From Adiantum capillus-veneris (Eukaryota; Streptophyta; Polypodiopsida; Polypodiales; Pteridaceae): a stretch of DNA of 64,000 nucleotides. This document shows, one piece after another, positions 32,264-44,227 of this stretch. The stretch lies in contig CM043954.1 of assembly GCA_014529385.2 (NCBI GenBank), positions 91,231,747-91,295,746 of the forward strand, read 5' to 3'. Within the stretch, counting starts at the first letter, position 1; every line of letters starts with the position of its first letter. Both the position numbers and the translations under genes were made by a program. The notes under the pieces were generated by a model. That model searched no databases. It had not been told where the DNA came from and was given only the letters and a program-made list of their open reading frames with translations.

Positions 32264-33184
32264 TGTTAGAAGCTGGACACACCCTACGGAAATTGATTAC
32301 TCGGTAGATTATCATTTTATGTAATTATTCATTTATTGAGAAAACTCGACATTTCACCTTGTAAATATTGGGGCTTACAGAAGTTTCCAGATTGTATCCT
32401 AGTTTTGATAGTTAGATTGAGTAGATGGTTGATTTGGAACTTTAGGGTTTGAGAATTGTAAGATATTTATACCCAATTTTGACCTTAATGAAAGACCCTT
32501 TTGTCATTTTTAAAAAAAAGAGGTTTTGAAGTCTGTGAGTGAGCGTACTGTGTAGGAGAGAGAGTGTGAGCTTCATCTTGACGCTACGTGTGCACCGGTG
32601 GTCGAAATCGAGTGCGGAGAAGTGCAGTGTGTTCCCTCGACAAGAGCTACGTGTCGATACCTACATTGCGCGCATATGGTCCGGTTTTTCGAGCTTCATC
32701 TGGTGATTCGGTGAGCATACGTTATCCGATTTTTCATTGCAGCATATCCACGCGTTCACATTGAGTAGAACTACACATTAGGAACTTTAGATTTTGGAAA
32801 CGAAGACCTAAAAATTTCGACCAGACATCCTACGTGATTTTGCACCGTGTGTTTTGGGTTGGGGTTTTGGTTCATAGACCTTAGGGAGAGCAACCTATTG
32901 GTGTTAGTAGGGTCTCCTTCAAGTCGTGAGGTGTTTCGAGATTGTTTGATGGGTGTTCGGCTCTAGAAAGCGTTGTAGGAAGTTTCCTCTTATGCACTCT
33001 TGAAGGCTGTGACTTAGACATTGGGTAGAGACCTCTGTAGGAATTAGTTAGGAGTCGGTCAAGTGTAGGTTGACACCTTATGCTTGCTTCCACGCGCCTG
33101 CGGGTCGAGCTTCATCCTTAGCTGACAAATCTTGTTAGGTGAGTTCTCGTTGTGCTGACGTCCGTCGCGGCTATCCGTCCAACA
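32264..33184 (+). repeat. Element A 3' LTR
   Basis: The 921-bp repeat runs from TGTTAGAAGC to CGTCCAACA. Its last 237 bases match the start of the window. It contains a half palindrome AGACATCCTACG at 32823-32834 and a short A run near 32512. Confidence 0.9.
32823..32834 (+). repeat. Half copy of the 24-bp palindrome inside the LTR
   Basis: AGACATCCTACG is one complete arm and is followed by TGATTTTG without the mirror arm. It places the motif also in the LTR of A. Confidence 0.65.
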
Positions 33185-35324
33185 ATAATCTATATTAATG
33201 ATGACATTTTCCACATAATAAATTGTTTCAACATAGTACTCAAATCCCATTTAGAGTTTACAACCCGGTATAATAGTTGTGTTATTACTACAGAGTGGAA
33301 GCACGTTAATGTGTCATGCATTTTGTGCTAGTTAGCATGTGCCAACAAGCATATCTTGTAAGCATAAGGAGAGTGATGTCCTTCAAGTGTGTGGGCCTCC
33401 ATCATGAATTGTAAAGATACTTTACTTCGAAGTAGTGGTGGAGTCATGATGCATGGGGGGAAGCAGGGCGTAGGGGCCACTGGCAAGAGATAGTGGGGAA
33501 GGTGATTGGGAGTTGCAAGCCATCCCTCAGTTGCAACTCACTACGCTCAGGTGGAGAATAGCTTGGCACACCATCCAACCACCTCCGACAATGACTCTCT
33601 TGAAACTCCACAAAGAAGGAAGTCGATGACAAAATCTTATGCTGCTTCTTGTCTGGGCAACAAAAGGGTGAAGATGTCTGAATCCCAAGGATCCCCAATG
33701 AAGGTGTTGATTGTTTCTATGTTTGGCTATCTCCTGTATGCATGAAATGTGCGATATATATTATTTTCCACTAAATAGAAAATTTTCCCTTTGCCATGGA
33801 TAGCCTTGCATTGTAATTGGGGATGTGCAAGATGATTGAAAACTCCAAAGCTCAACATCCCAATGCAAGAGAAATTTGTATTGTAGCAAAAGATTTCAAT
33901 GTTGTTCATGGCCTCTTGATGAATGGTGCCAACCCCAAACTGGTGAAGTGGGACAAAATTAGAGAAATGGAGTGGTTCAGTGTATTCAGAGAGCCAAAGG
34001 ATTGTGGAAAATATCGCATTAAATGAAATCTTATACATAGAAATATATATGACCAATTGATGTAGTTACACTACAGGGTGAACCGTAAGTCCCCAACCAA
34101 CATGGAGATCAACTATGCATTTGGGAAGGGGTTTGTAAACGAATTTAGTCGGGCGATAATTGCAAGCGGTTAAGCCATGCACTTCAATTGGACTGAGTTT
34201 GTTGCCCAATATTTGCAGGACCTTTGAGAAAAAGAATACTACAAATCCCATGTCAAAAAGTGTCGGATGCATGATTCCCATCATTCATGTCAAAAAACTG
34301 AGGAGGGGTTTGTGAAAATGAAGGAGGAGTAATCGGGCCGAGTAGCCACGAATATTTCCAAAGCCACACCAAGGAGACACCCCTTTCTCATCACAGCACT
34401 CTCATAAAGGGGCAAAAATCCTGCTCATATTTTGGCCTTGAGGATTTGTAGCACATTGAGGTTTTTGATGATCATCTCACAAAACATTTGTAGGATGCTA
34501 TAACAACATCTTGTCAATGCAAGACAGGATCTCAAAGTTGCAAGGGTTTTGAAAGAAAGCAATGCTAGGGTTAGCTCAGTTGTGGTTTCTATGAGACAGA
34601 AGCTTCATGATGTTGATAGTGAACTACATAGTTTATTATATAGCCACAATGTGTATGTAAAGAGGTAAATAGAGCTCAAAGTGAATAAAGAGACACTTAA
34701 AGAGACATTAGATGGTTTGGGGTTTCCTCACAGTGAGGAACCCCCTAGTGATGCTAAAATTGACATATTAACTTATCATCGTGTAAGTGTCCGTGACTTT
34801 TGTGCTTGCACCATGTGTTTGGAGTATGTGAACAACTATCCTATGTACTTACCATTCTTCTCTTTTAGTTGGTTTGTAGATTAATGTGGAGGTGTAGGAG
34901 GAAAAAGTGCACACCTCTGAAAGTCAATTGCAGCTACTCATGCATACAAGCAAGATGCTACAAGGCTCCTTCTTCCCCACCACAGTATGTAAATTAGCTA
35001 TGGACACTTTTACAAAAAGGATATGAGGGGTATGTGACGGGACAACAATCAACCAGTGTACTAGATGCGGTATGCCACTAGAAGTACAAAAAATCATTCA
35101 ACGATCAAGCTTCCCTGTGTGCATAGAAATCATCTTCTCTGCTTTGTTGTTGCATTCTCGTTCGGGGCAAAATGTAGAGCTTTCTCTTGCTAGCAGAGGA
35201 TACCAATAGAATGGTGTTGCAAGCTCACAGGGCAAGGAAATCCAATCATACCAATCTCTGGTAAGATAATCATAAATGGAAGCATGTTAATCAATAAACC
35301 ATCATAACAAGAAAACATTGGTAT
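33185..35324. other. Relic region without recognisable gene
   Basis: No complete gene or element is visible. Two stretches read like broken coding sequence: about 34085-34330 (NMEINYAFGKGFVNEFSRAI) and about 34510-34884. The second, on the plus strand, contains RVSSVVVSMRQKLHDVDSEL and, after one stop, KETLKETLDGLGFPHSEE. It could be part of a coiled-coil protein or of an old transposon. I cannot name either. Confidence 0.35.
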
Positions 35325-35815
35325 GCTAGTTAGCATACTGTGAATGCTAGTTAGCATATTGTGTATGCTATTTAGCACAGTGGACATGGTGGTTAGCATA
35401 GTTTGTATGCTAGTTAGCATACCCAATTATGCTAGTTAAAACACCCCATTATGCTAGTTATCATCCCCAGTTTATCTAGTTAGCATACATAGCAAGCTCA
35501 TCAACATACCCAGTTATGCTAGTAAGCATACATGCTATTGTGTATGCTAGTAAGCAAACCTAATTATGAAATTAAGCAAACATGATACTATGTATGCTAG
35601 TTAACATACCTAGTTATGCTTGTTAGCATACACAATTGTGCTAGTAAGCATACATGCTAATGTGTATGCTACTTAGCATACCTCGTTATGTTATTAAGCA
35701 AGCATACATGGTATTGTGTACTCTAGTTAGCATAACTAGTTATCATACATGCTATTGTGTATGCTAGTTACATGCTAGTGAGAATACATGCTACTGTGTA
35801 TTCTAGTTAGCATAC
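35325..35815. repeat. Palindromic minisatellite array, left block
   Basis: The array is made of imperfect units built on TATGCTAGTTAGCATAC, itself nearly its own reverse complement (GTATGCTA and TAGCATAC arms). Spacing is irregular, roughly 20 to 45 bases. It is cut at its right side by element D. Confidence 0.85.
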
Positions 35816-35973
35816 TGTTAACCACCGACGTCCACTTCTAGTAGTCATGGGTCCGGCTTGTCGATCCAATAGAAAAAGGGCAAGAGTGATCGCCGATGAG
35901 AGACGCACTCTCACTAGAACATTCAAGGGTTAGTTGGATACGTATGGACACCCAAGTGTGAATGGGCGAGCTC

Positions 35974-35981
35974 ATATAAAA
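35974..35981 (+). promoter_or_regulatory. TATA-like box in element D LTR
   Basis: ATATAAAA follows GCGAGCTC, aligning with CTATAAAA after GTGAGCTC in element C. Confidence 0.6.
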
Positions 35982-36067
35982 GTCACCTAAACCTAAAAAT
36001 CACTCATTCTCTCATTTGTGCAATTGAAGAGTGCTCTTGCTCCATCTCCATCTTCTTCTTCATATCC

Positions 36068-36068
<1 letters not shown>

Positions 36069-36138
<70 letters not shown>

Positions 36139-36166
36139 CGCGCGCGTGAGAGAGAGAGAGAGAGTG
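36069..36166. repeat. Compound microsatellite (TG)n(CG)n(GA)n in element D LTR
   Basis: There are about 30 TG units, then about 8 CG units, then GA units. It sits where the C LTR has a short (TG)n(AG)n tract on the transcribed strand, so it is an expansion of the same site. Confidence 0.9.
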
Positions 36167-36409
36167 TGTGTGATTGAGCATTGGGATGGCATGGTTGCGG
36201 CGCGGCGGTTGAGTGCGGCATGGCGGTAGCTCCCTCTTCTTCGCGGCAAAGAATCCTCCACGAAGGCGAGTGTAGGGTGGTGAGTGACACACCCTTGCTC
36301 TCTTGATCTTGCTAGATTAATCTGGTTGTGTGCTTGCAACCATTTGTGGCTTGCACATAGTGTACGGCAAGTCCCTTGCTTTGACATGTGCGATAGATGC
36401 GCACATTTT

Positions 36410-36427
36410 TGGCGTTGTTGCCAGGGA
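36410..36427 (+). other. Element D primer binding site (tRNA-Asp type)
   Basis: TGGCGTTGTTGCCAGGGA lies four T bases after the LTR, the same spacing as in C. It has several changes from the consensus. Confidence 0.78.
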
Positions 36428-37176
36428 AATGCCCTGCATTAAGCTCGAATAGCACTCTATGCTGCTTTGTGGTGCAATGTGAAATGTAGGAAAGGTAGAG
36501 AAAGAAGGTGTGTGCTTGTTGAGAAGGATTTGTGAACTTTGTTTTTGCTGCAGTGTACTATTTTTTGTTAATAAGGTGTTAGCTTTTTTGTTGTAAGGTA
36601 TTGTTTTCTGTTGATAAGGTGTGAGCTTTAAGGTATTAAATCTATAAGGTTAGATCTATAAGGTACAGTATGTTAGTTAATTAGTTGTTGTAGTGTTGTG
36701 TTAGTGTGTAACAGTAGCTCTATTAGTTGCAAGTAGGTAGGTTAGGTCTATGTGTGTACTCGCGCACGCGGCACGATCATGGCGACCTTATCCAAAAAAC
36801 CTAAAAGACTAAAAAAAAAATTAAAGGTAGAAAAGAGATTGGGAATATTCTCCACGTCCAAGCCCAAGCCCACACTCAGGCTCAGGCCTCAATCACCCTT
36901 TAGAATTACTTATTTTAGCCTCATGCCTAAGTAAAAATTAACCCTTTTGAGGACCAACGGAGCTTCAGGTAACCGAACGCTGTGCTGTAAAGCACACCAT
37001 GACCCCCTGAGCAATATTCTCATTTCAAGATATCACACGCTCTAATCCAAAAACCGATCCTAAAAATACATTAAAAAACATCAAAAAATGAGTGAAAACG
37101 GGGTGCAAAATGCCTGACAAATCAAGTGGTTAACCTTCAAGGGTATTCGCTGACGCTTGTAGGGTGCCAAAGGCAC
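36428..37176 (+). other. Element D 5' leader
   Basis: It begins with sequence alignable to the C leader and contains a (CCCAAG)-like stretch near 36860 that corresponds to the hexamer array of C. It ends with GGGTGCCAAAGGCACATGCA just before the shared ORF. No gene is seen. Confidence 0.65.
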
Positions 37177-38560
37177 ATGCATCTATGCTCTGGTCGTGTG
37201 CTAGAGGCCAAGAAACTAGGGAGCACTTCGACTTACACCGGTTCTCAATACCCACCTACCTTAGGTTACGGGCCCTTGGTAGGGACCCAAGGTAGTACAA
37301 CCCAAGACCCAAACATGACGGCTAGTGACTCTTTCTCTGACTACGACATCATGGAGGGTTACCCAATTCCTAATCGCGATAGCTCAAGCCAAGACATGCA
37401 TGCCATGGGCCCACGGTCCGGGCTGAGCGTGCTTAGCTGCTTGAAGGAAACCTTTAGTAGAGCCACTCGCTCCGAAATGGAGCTAGCAATGTAAACGAGG
37501 GGGTGGGGAGGTAAATTTACTATTTTTGACCAATGTAAATCCCATGCTCCTGGAGAGTGTGCAAGTTAATACTCCATTCACTGCACCCCCTGATCTTCAT
37601 AGCTATTCCCCCCTGAGGTTATATTACCTGATGGTAGAAGCCTTCCGAAGTGCAAGAGGTTGAGCTGTATATCCTTGCTACAAGGGAAAAAGAAATTGAG
37701 AGCTTACACAAGGCAGAGCAACAAAGAGAACTTAAGGCAAATGTCCTTATGTCACCAACCATGCTAGTCGAGCAATCAAGTGCTCCTGACTTAGCAACCG
37801 CTAAGGGCCAACCCATAGAGAGCCACATTGCATCTAGCTCAAAGGACACCCCTAGAACCTCAATCCTAGATGGAGCATTGCTAAATAAGAACTGGGAGTA
37901 CAAACTACAAACAAAAACTCTAACCGACCTATACACAGGTCACACCTATGATCACGTGGGCTGGTTAGATATCCTACAATCCACAATGGGTGCTACTAGT
38001 GTAGAGGATCCACACAACAAAGAGTTTGTGAGGTCATCCATAGGGTTATTGAGCTAAAGAGACAGAACAAGGGGATCCACATGCCTTCAACGGATCTCAT
38101 GAGATTCTTGGATACAAGGAAGGCTAAACAACCAACCTTATCGCAAATGGAGACTCCCTCGGTAAGTCCGATGGATCCTCCATATGTTGTTTCGCCAGGG
38201 GTCTTAGTGCAATCTGAGCCCATAAGTGATAGCTTTACCTTTCCAAGTCTAGCTCATCTTTCCCTTGATGACACCACAGCTACCATGCCTACCTCAATGA
38301 TGGGCATGACAAAAAACATGCCATGGATCTCAATTGTTAGTAAAGCACCGCTACATGGTAGCTCAATGCGTGCAACAGTACCTACAAGTGTGTACCAATC
38401 GTATACACCTATAGGTCCTTGTACTCATGTAGCCCCTACCCCTCCCATTGTTTCAACAACCTATGCTCCACAACCACAACACCCAAGCTCTTATTTTAAT
38501 GGGACCATATCGGCTAGCATTAACATGTCACATCCGATGACTGTTATGCAGTACAAATAG
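37177..38560 (+). pseudogene. Element D first ORF, related to the C ORF but without its protease-like domain
   Basis: The start at 37177 (MHLCSGRVLE) matches the start of the C ORF, as do TQGSTTQDPNMTASDS and FSRATRSE. A stop at 37492 and broken sequence follow. From 37650 the text resumes with VQEVELYILA (C has VQEVEPYVPIA) and then runs to 38560 through serine/proline-rich sequence without zinc knuckles. The ALLDTGA-type segment found in C between these two parts is absent here. Possibly this is the gag N-terminal region from which the C ORF was derived. Confidence 0.55.
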
Positions 38561-38779
38561 CCAAGCTCACACAAAAATTCAGTGGAGACGGGGATGTGAG
38601 AAAGCATATTGAAGTGTTTGAACAAATATGTGATTCTCTAAGAGAACACAATGACCGGCATAAGAGTAATGCTTTAAGGTTAACCTTAAGTGCGAAGGCT
38701 GGGGATTGGTATAGAACCCTAAGGGTGGAAGAAAAAATGATTTACCCTACCCTTAGGAGACTGTGCTTGAAAGAATACA

Positions 38780-38833
<54 letters not shown>

Positions 38834-39462
38834 CTTTGGGATGTAGCCTCTCAGCTCTAGAAAGCCCAACAAGAAGAAGGAGAGTCAGTGAGAAACTTTA
38901 TTAGTCGCTTGAAGCATTTGAATTCTTGTTGTAATCCAAATGAGTGCTTCAATAATAATCAATTTCTTGATAGATTCATTAGGAGATTACAACATGAGGA
39001 TATCTAGAATGGCCTAGTCATTAGAGGTATCACCACTTGGGAAGCAGTCACCACCAATGAGATCCAATTGGAGGATAATTTAATGATTCAAGGAGAAAGA
39101 GTGTTTGTTGAGCCTAAATCTACTAGCTCGCAAGCATCGGTGCATCAGCCAATGACCCTAAAGCCTATTGCTAAGGAGCCAAAGATATATGAGATAACTT
39201 TAGTAGATCTCACCAAGGCCATTCAATAGAGTCTTAGAGACAATGGTGTGCCACAAAACAATCATATGTATCCAAGAAGGGAGAAACAATGGTGCTCAGT
39301 ATGCTATGGTTTGCATATACCAATGAATGACTTACTTTTAAAGTAAAATTCAATGGAAATTGCAATGCATGTGGGAGGTATGGTCATCAAGCTAAGTATT
39401 GCATAGTATTTAAGTGCGCACTGGCCAATAGAAAAACCTTAGCATGGACAAGCACACCTTGA
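38561..39462 (+). pseudogene. gag: Element D gag capsid region and canonical zinc knuckle
   Basis: KHIEVFEQICDSLREHNDRH and SAKAGDWYRTLR are typical gag capsid text. A GA microsatellite at 38783-38832 breaks the frame. The capsid continues in another frame with VRNFISRLKHLNSC and FLDRFIRRLQHED. A canonical CX2CX4HX4C knuckle, CNACGRYGHQAKYC, is near 39363-39404. Confidence 0.65.
38783..38832. repeat. GA microsatellite inside element D gag
   Basis: About 25 GA units interrupt the gag frame, giving an artificial RERERE-type translation. Confidence 0.9.
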
Positions 39463-40477
39463 GTGCCTGCATTGATGTCGGCCCCACCTCTTGAACAAAT
39501 ATCACAACACATGGTCCCTAGGGCCCAAAATGTTGTTCAAACAACACCCTTACCACCTCTAGTGCTAGGATCGCAACCACCACATCCACGAATCACATAT
39601 GTGAATCAAGTGGGTTGTGAGTCATCTATTGCTTTGTTGGAAGGCTGTGAGGAAGATATAGACCCTAATATTGCCTACGGGATTGATGCACTTGAAGAAA
39701 GTCCACAATACTACATGGAGGCCTATTGGGAACAAGTCAAACCTGTCTATCAAGTAGTTGTTCTTGCTACAAGAGACCAAAATATCAATTACACTGCCAA
39801 GATACCACCTCTTCAATGCTATGAGTGTGGAGGTCCACATCGTGTAGCCGAGTGTCCTATTAGGCTACAAAATAATGCCACACTAATGCAAACCAATCAA
39901 GTGAGCACGTCTACAATGCATATACTCATGTGTAATTGATGTGGCATAGATCATTTGATTGCCCAATGTACGAATAATCCAAATGCACCAAATATTATGC
40001 CATTAAACTTGATTGAGGTTACCGAGGAGCCATCACAAAGTACACCTGTGGTATCAGTAAATGTACTCACACGATCGATGCTCCAAAAACAAAATTATAT
40101 TCTCAAAGAATGAGACACGGCATCAATTGCCCAATCTCAGAAGAGGAAGAAAACACAAAGGAAGAGATCGCAAAAAGCAGCGAAGTCAGACCTTAGTTCA
40201 AAGACCAACATAGGGACTGGTGACGACTCCGTATATATGAACGACGCTGAAGAGGATTCTGATTTAGGTGAAATCATGGAGACCAAAACAACTACTATGA
40301 AATAAACCAACAAGGAAGATTGTCCATGAGCCACAATGGCCAGGATCCAAGAAGAAGATAGGAACTTATCCAAACCCTACAGAGGAGATCGAGTGAGTCA
40401 AGCAATTAAGGAGTTTGGTAGAAGATACCCAAAGGGATCTAAAGCTAGCACCTAGGTAGATCCAGATTACAGACACA
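39463..40477 (+). pseudogene. gag: Element D gag: short-form zinc knuckles
   Basis: The knuckle CYECGGPHRVAEC, spacing CX2CX3HX4C, is near 39820. A second, CN-stop-CGIDHLIAQC, follows near 39934 with a nonsense codon after the first cysteine and asparagine. The pair matches the pair in element A in spacing and order (second knuckle followed by N-N-P-N). The remainder to 40477 is broken lysine-rich linker. Confidence 0.6.
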
Positions 40478-41323
40478 TTGTTTCCTACGCAACAACAACC
40501 TCACAAAGTCCATAGACCTCTAGCCATACCTAGTGTCATCCAAGAAGAAAGTGACTTAAAGTCATGGGAAAGTGGGCACACTCACTCCTTGTTGGAAATA
40601 ATGTCTACAGAGGGACTACCTAACCCTATCGAAGAAATAGAGATCCCATGTTCCCCATGTCAAGGGACTGAAGCCCAAAAGGTGCCGTTAAATATTGCCA
40701 AATTGATGGATTTCATGGCTTCAGAAGTTAGAACCACCATCATGTCCAAACTATACGGAGACCCTAAGCTATTCTTAGCTCTTTGAGCTTTCTTCAATGG
40801 AGAACTAAAGGTCAAGCTACCACAATTTGCGCAGATGGATGGATCTAGGGAGATGCCAATAGAGGAGTAACACTTAGATCCACAACCCAACCCAGATGAG
40901 AACCCTGTTGTAGAAATACCTATTAACAAATTGGGACAATACTTTGAGGGCGATGAATCCAATGCAACCAAACCAATCACTACCAAGGGATTAACTGTGA
41001 ATGGAATCCTTGATGGTGGCGTTGGGGTTAGCATTGTGACTAAAAATTGTTGGGGAACTATATGAAGACCTCACCTTGGGACCACAACCATGGTAGTAAA
41101 GATGGCCAATGGGTCTATTGTTAAACCTATTGGGATGCTAGAAGATCTCAAGATCAAGGTCTTTGGACATAAAATAAGAAATACCTTCATTGTTATGGAT
41201 TTCTCCAAGCACACTATGGCATCTGAGATGATCTTAGGACGTCCTTTCATGAGGGAAGAAAAAATGGTGCATGACTGGTCTAAAAACCATGTCTACTTGC
41301 AATTCCAAGATTTTGTCATTTGA
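40478..41323 (+). pseudogene. pro: Element D linker and retropepsin
   Basis: After linker sequence, the protease reads INKLGQYFEGDESN, GILDGGVGVSIVTK (D-G-G where D-S/T-G is expected), a stop, and then NTFIVMDFSK and MILGRPFMREEKMVHDW. The layout is the same as in the protease of A (LNKVGEYCEGEDGN...ILDSGAG...IILGRPFMRQLKMVQDW). Confidence 0.7.
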
Positions 41324-42565
41324 GTGGAACTTGTAACTGGTCGCGCACATTCCCTAGGAAACAGGTTTAAAATTGATCATAGATCTAGCACCACAGTTCA
41401 CTCGGCCCCATTGCAGTATTGTTACACATGTAAAGTGGACACTAATGTTGGGGAAGATTCTCCTTATATGGATGTACTACCTAGGATGACTGAGTTCGAC
41501 AATGTGGATTGGGTCCACTTAGCAGCAACCATAGACACTTGGAGAAACAGGGGGACGATCTGGGTAACACCTGAGGGGGATGAAACGCCACCACTCGTAT
41601 CCTTTGATATGCTAGAAGCAATGCGTATAGCTTCTGATGACCTACAAGATGAAGGTTTGACTGGCATTGGAACCAGTAGCGTCTCACAAGACTATAGCCC
41701 ACATGATTTGGGGTTAGAATCATCAATTGATATTGACTCTGAGGATGAAGAATCTAAGTTAAATCTTAGTGCAAATGTGGGGACAAACCATTCAGGGCCC
41801 AGTGGTACCCTAGATGACAATCTATCCAAGGGAGCAGAAGACACAAGTAGCGATTCATCTAGTGACTCTTCACTAGAGATCTTCCGTAATCAAAAATTAG
41901 ACAAGAAGAGTAAGAGATATAAGAGGCAACGATATTGAGAAAATGTGCGTGCTAGAATAAATGAAAAGAAATCTACCGCAGAATGGCTTAATTATATAGG
42001 GGCATGTGATGCTCATTGGAAGTTGGTAGATAACTGGGGTGAAATACCTTCAAAGCATTAAGTAGTGTAGTCCACAACCCATTGACATCACACAACTAGA
42101 GGCTACAGAGAAGCCAAAGTTGAGTTGTATCGTAAGGAAACGACAAAATCGAGAGTTAGCTCAACAACAAAAGGAATTGAAAGTGAAATCACAGTCCACA
42201 GAACAACAAAACCCCATAGACTTACACCTTGCACCTAAACATTTCAAATCCTACACCACAGAGGAACGTAAGGTTGTGTATACAAAGGCTCAAAGAAAAC
42301 CTATCGATGGAAGAAATGGAGTTTATGACGGTCCAGTGATAGTTAAGGAAATAGAGTTAGCAGACCCTGGAGAAGAGTCCAAACCTGTTTTCATTGCCTA
42401 AGATCTGTGAGAGACTAAGGAGTTTGTACTTAAATAACTTCTCAATTAATTTAGGGATATATTTTCTTGGACATATCATGATATGAAAGGTGTTCCACCT
42501 TCCGTGGTGCAAAACAATCCCCATGAATAGCATGGCTAAACCAATTCAGCAAACGACCCTACCCA
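41324..42565 (+). pseudogene. Element D protease-RT linker
   Basis: The first 204 codons are open and acidic, with a serine-rich stretch (DTSSDSSSDSSLE) and a basic end. The later part (42120-42401) ends in IELADPGEESKPVFIA, which aligns with IDLAEPGEKPQPIYIA before RT in element A. It is a polyprotein spacer without a recognised domain. Confidence 0.55.
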
Positions 42566-43931
42566 ATGAATCCTAAATATGCAAAGATCGTTCAAGAAGA
42601 CATTGAAAAGCTTCTGAAATGCGGATTCATATACCCTATTGAGCACCAAGAATGGGTGTCTCCAATAGTGATTGTGCCAAAAAAGAATGGGAAACTCAAA
42701 GTGTACGTGGATCTCAAGAAGTTCAATGCCACCACTAGGAGGGACCATTACCCCTTGCATATTTAGAACATGTGCTTGAAAGAGTTGCAAGGAAGGAAGC
42801 TTATAGCTTTTTAGATGGGTACTCTGGCTACAATCAAATCACAATTGCACTAGAGGACCAAGCTAAAACAACCTTTATAACCGAATTTGGAGTGTTCACA
42901 TTTTGTGTTATGGCTTTTGGCTTAACCAATCCCCTACTAGCTTTCAAAGATTAATAAACACTGCTTTTAGAGAATATTTGAGGGAGTTTTGTGAATCTTT
43001 CTTAGATGACCTTTGTGTTTATTCCTCTTGGAAAGAACATCTATCATGCTTACAAAAAGTCTTTGAGAAGTGCAGATTGTATCACATCTCCTTAAACTCT
43101 TTCAAATGTCAATTTTGGGTTAAACATGGAGTCATTTTAGGGCATATAGTGTCCAAAAATTTGATTTCCATAGATCAGAGAAAAATTAAAGTCATTGCTG
43201 AATTGCCACCACTTACAAACTATAAAGGAGTTCAAAGGTTCATGGTTCATGTTGGTCATTACCGATGGTTTATTTTAAACTTTGCCAAGATGGCTCGTCC
43301 ATTGTACAAACTTCTTATTGAGTTTCACTGGACCGCGGAGTGTGACCATGCTTATGAGTCATTCAAAAAGACCTTGACTAGTGCTCCTATTCTACGAGTG
43401 CCCAATTGGAATGTAATTTTCCATGTGTATATTGATGCATCAAACTTTGCTATTGGGTGTGTACTAGCTCAACCAGGAGAACATAAACTGGACTACCCCA
43501 TTAGCTTTGCAAGTCGTCAATTGAATGATGCCGAGAGAAACTACACCATTACAGAGCAAGAAGGTTTAGCTCTAATTTATGCAGTAAACAAATTCTGCTA
43601 TTACCTTCTTGCCAACAACTTTGTTTTCTACGTGGATCATCAAGCCTTGTTGTATCTAGTAAATAAATCTTGTTCCACGGGAAGAATTACACGATGGTTG
43701 TTAATTCTCCTTGAGTTTGATTTTACCGTTGTGGTGAAACTTGGTAAAAGACATTTCATGGCGGGTCATTCATCTCGCATACCTAATGGTGAAGCCCCTA
43801 CTGGAGTTGATGATGAATTGCCCGATACTTGCTTATTTCTAGTTGAGGCCATGCCTGAATGGAGTGAAAAGATTGTGAAATTTCTAGTTAATGGTTTTCC
43901 ACCCAAAGAGCTTCGTAAGGACATAGCTTGA
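42566..43931 (+). pseudogene. pol: Element D reverse transcriptase and RNase H
   Basis: It is readable in three frames: KCGFIYPIEHQEWVSPIVIV, then GYSGYNQITIALEDQAKTTF, then the catalytic block with FLDD before LCVYS (near 43000). RNase H is uninterrupted with VYIDASNFAIGCVLAQPGE, FASRQLNDAERNYT and FYVDHQALLYLVNK, so the aspartate lost in A is kept here. It ends at a TGA (43929). Confidence 0.82.
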
Positions 43932-44225
43932 AAATTGTTAAAATAATGTGAACCTTATTCTCTCATTGTTGCAAGAGCTCTCTACATGCTAGGGAAGGAT
44001 GATATTCTTAGACAATGTGCCCGTGAGGATGAGTATTTATACATACTACAAGAAGCCCACATGGGTATAGTCAGAGGACATTTCTCAAGGGAACAAACAG
44101 CTAGAAAGGTGTTGCAATCAGGCTATTGGTGGACTACCTTATTCAAGGATGCATCACTTTTTGCAAAAGGATGTGATGAATGCCAACATTACAAGATCAC
44201 ACTGACAAAAGGATAAGATGCCCTT
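43932..44225 (+). pseudogene. pol: Element D integrase zinc-binding module (truncated)
   Basis: LGKDDILRQCAREDEYLYIL, EAHMGIVRGHFSREQTARKV and GYWWTTLFKDASLF with CDECQHYK make the HHCC module. It stops after a stretch comparable to K-R-D-E-M-P-L of A, where LTR sequence begins. The catalytic core is missing. Only one zinc module is present, unlike A. Confidence 0.75.
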
Positions 44226-44227
44226 AC

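Larger units (their letters stand above)
1..33184 (+). mobile_element. Element A: large Ty3/gypsy LTR retrotransposon, host of the nest
   Basis: The sequence at 1-241 matches the last 237 bases of 32948-33184, so the window opens inside the 5' LTR and the 3' LTR ends at 33184. Between them lie a primer site, a 2 kb leader, gag, protease, RT, RNase H and integrase. After these come two further ORFs, a long 3' non-coding stretch and a polypurine tract. Without the 16.6 kb insertion B, the internal part is about 15.4 kb, large for the superfamily. The coding part carries stops and frameshifts, so this copy is dead. The order PR-RT-RH-IN and the lack of a chromodomain place it in Ty3/gypsy, outside the chromoviruses by inference. 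The 5' end and left target duplication lie outside the window. Confidence 0.9.
35816..36405 (+). repeat. Element D 5' LTR
   Basis: It is 590 bp, TGTTAACC to GCGCACA. It is clearly related to the LTR of C along its length: CCGATGAGAGACGCACTCTC, CATTCAAGGG-TTAGTTGG, CTCATTCTCTCATTTGTGC and the end GGCAAGTCCCTTGCTT. A (TG)n(CG)n(GA)n block at about 36069-36170 replaces the short microsatellite of C. Confidence 0.88.

Noticed and set aside
1-33184. An endogenous plant pararetrovirus
   Set aside because: LTRs, primer and polypurine sites, and an integrase are present. No movement-protein or viral coat-protein region is recognisable.
33430-33745. Possible small gene or transposase relic
   Set aside because: An 80-codon plus-strand frame and an overlapping minus-strand frame exist, but neither shows a domain, repeat or start context I could support.
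35325-35815. Regularly spaced palindromic repeats resembling a CRISPR array
   Set aside because: Spacing is irregular, spacers are themselves repeat-derived, the setting is a plant retrotransposon landscape and there are no cas genes.
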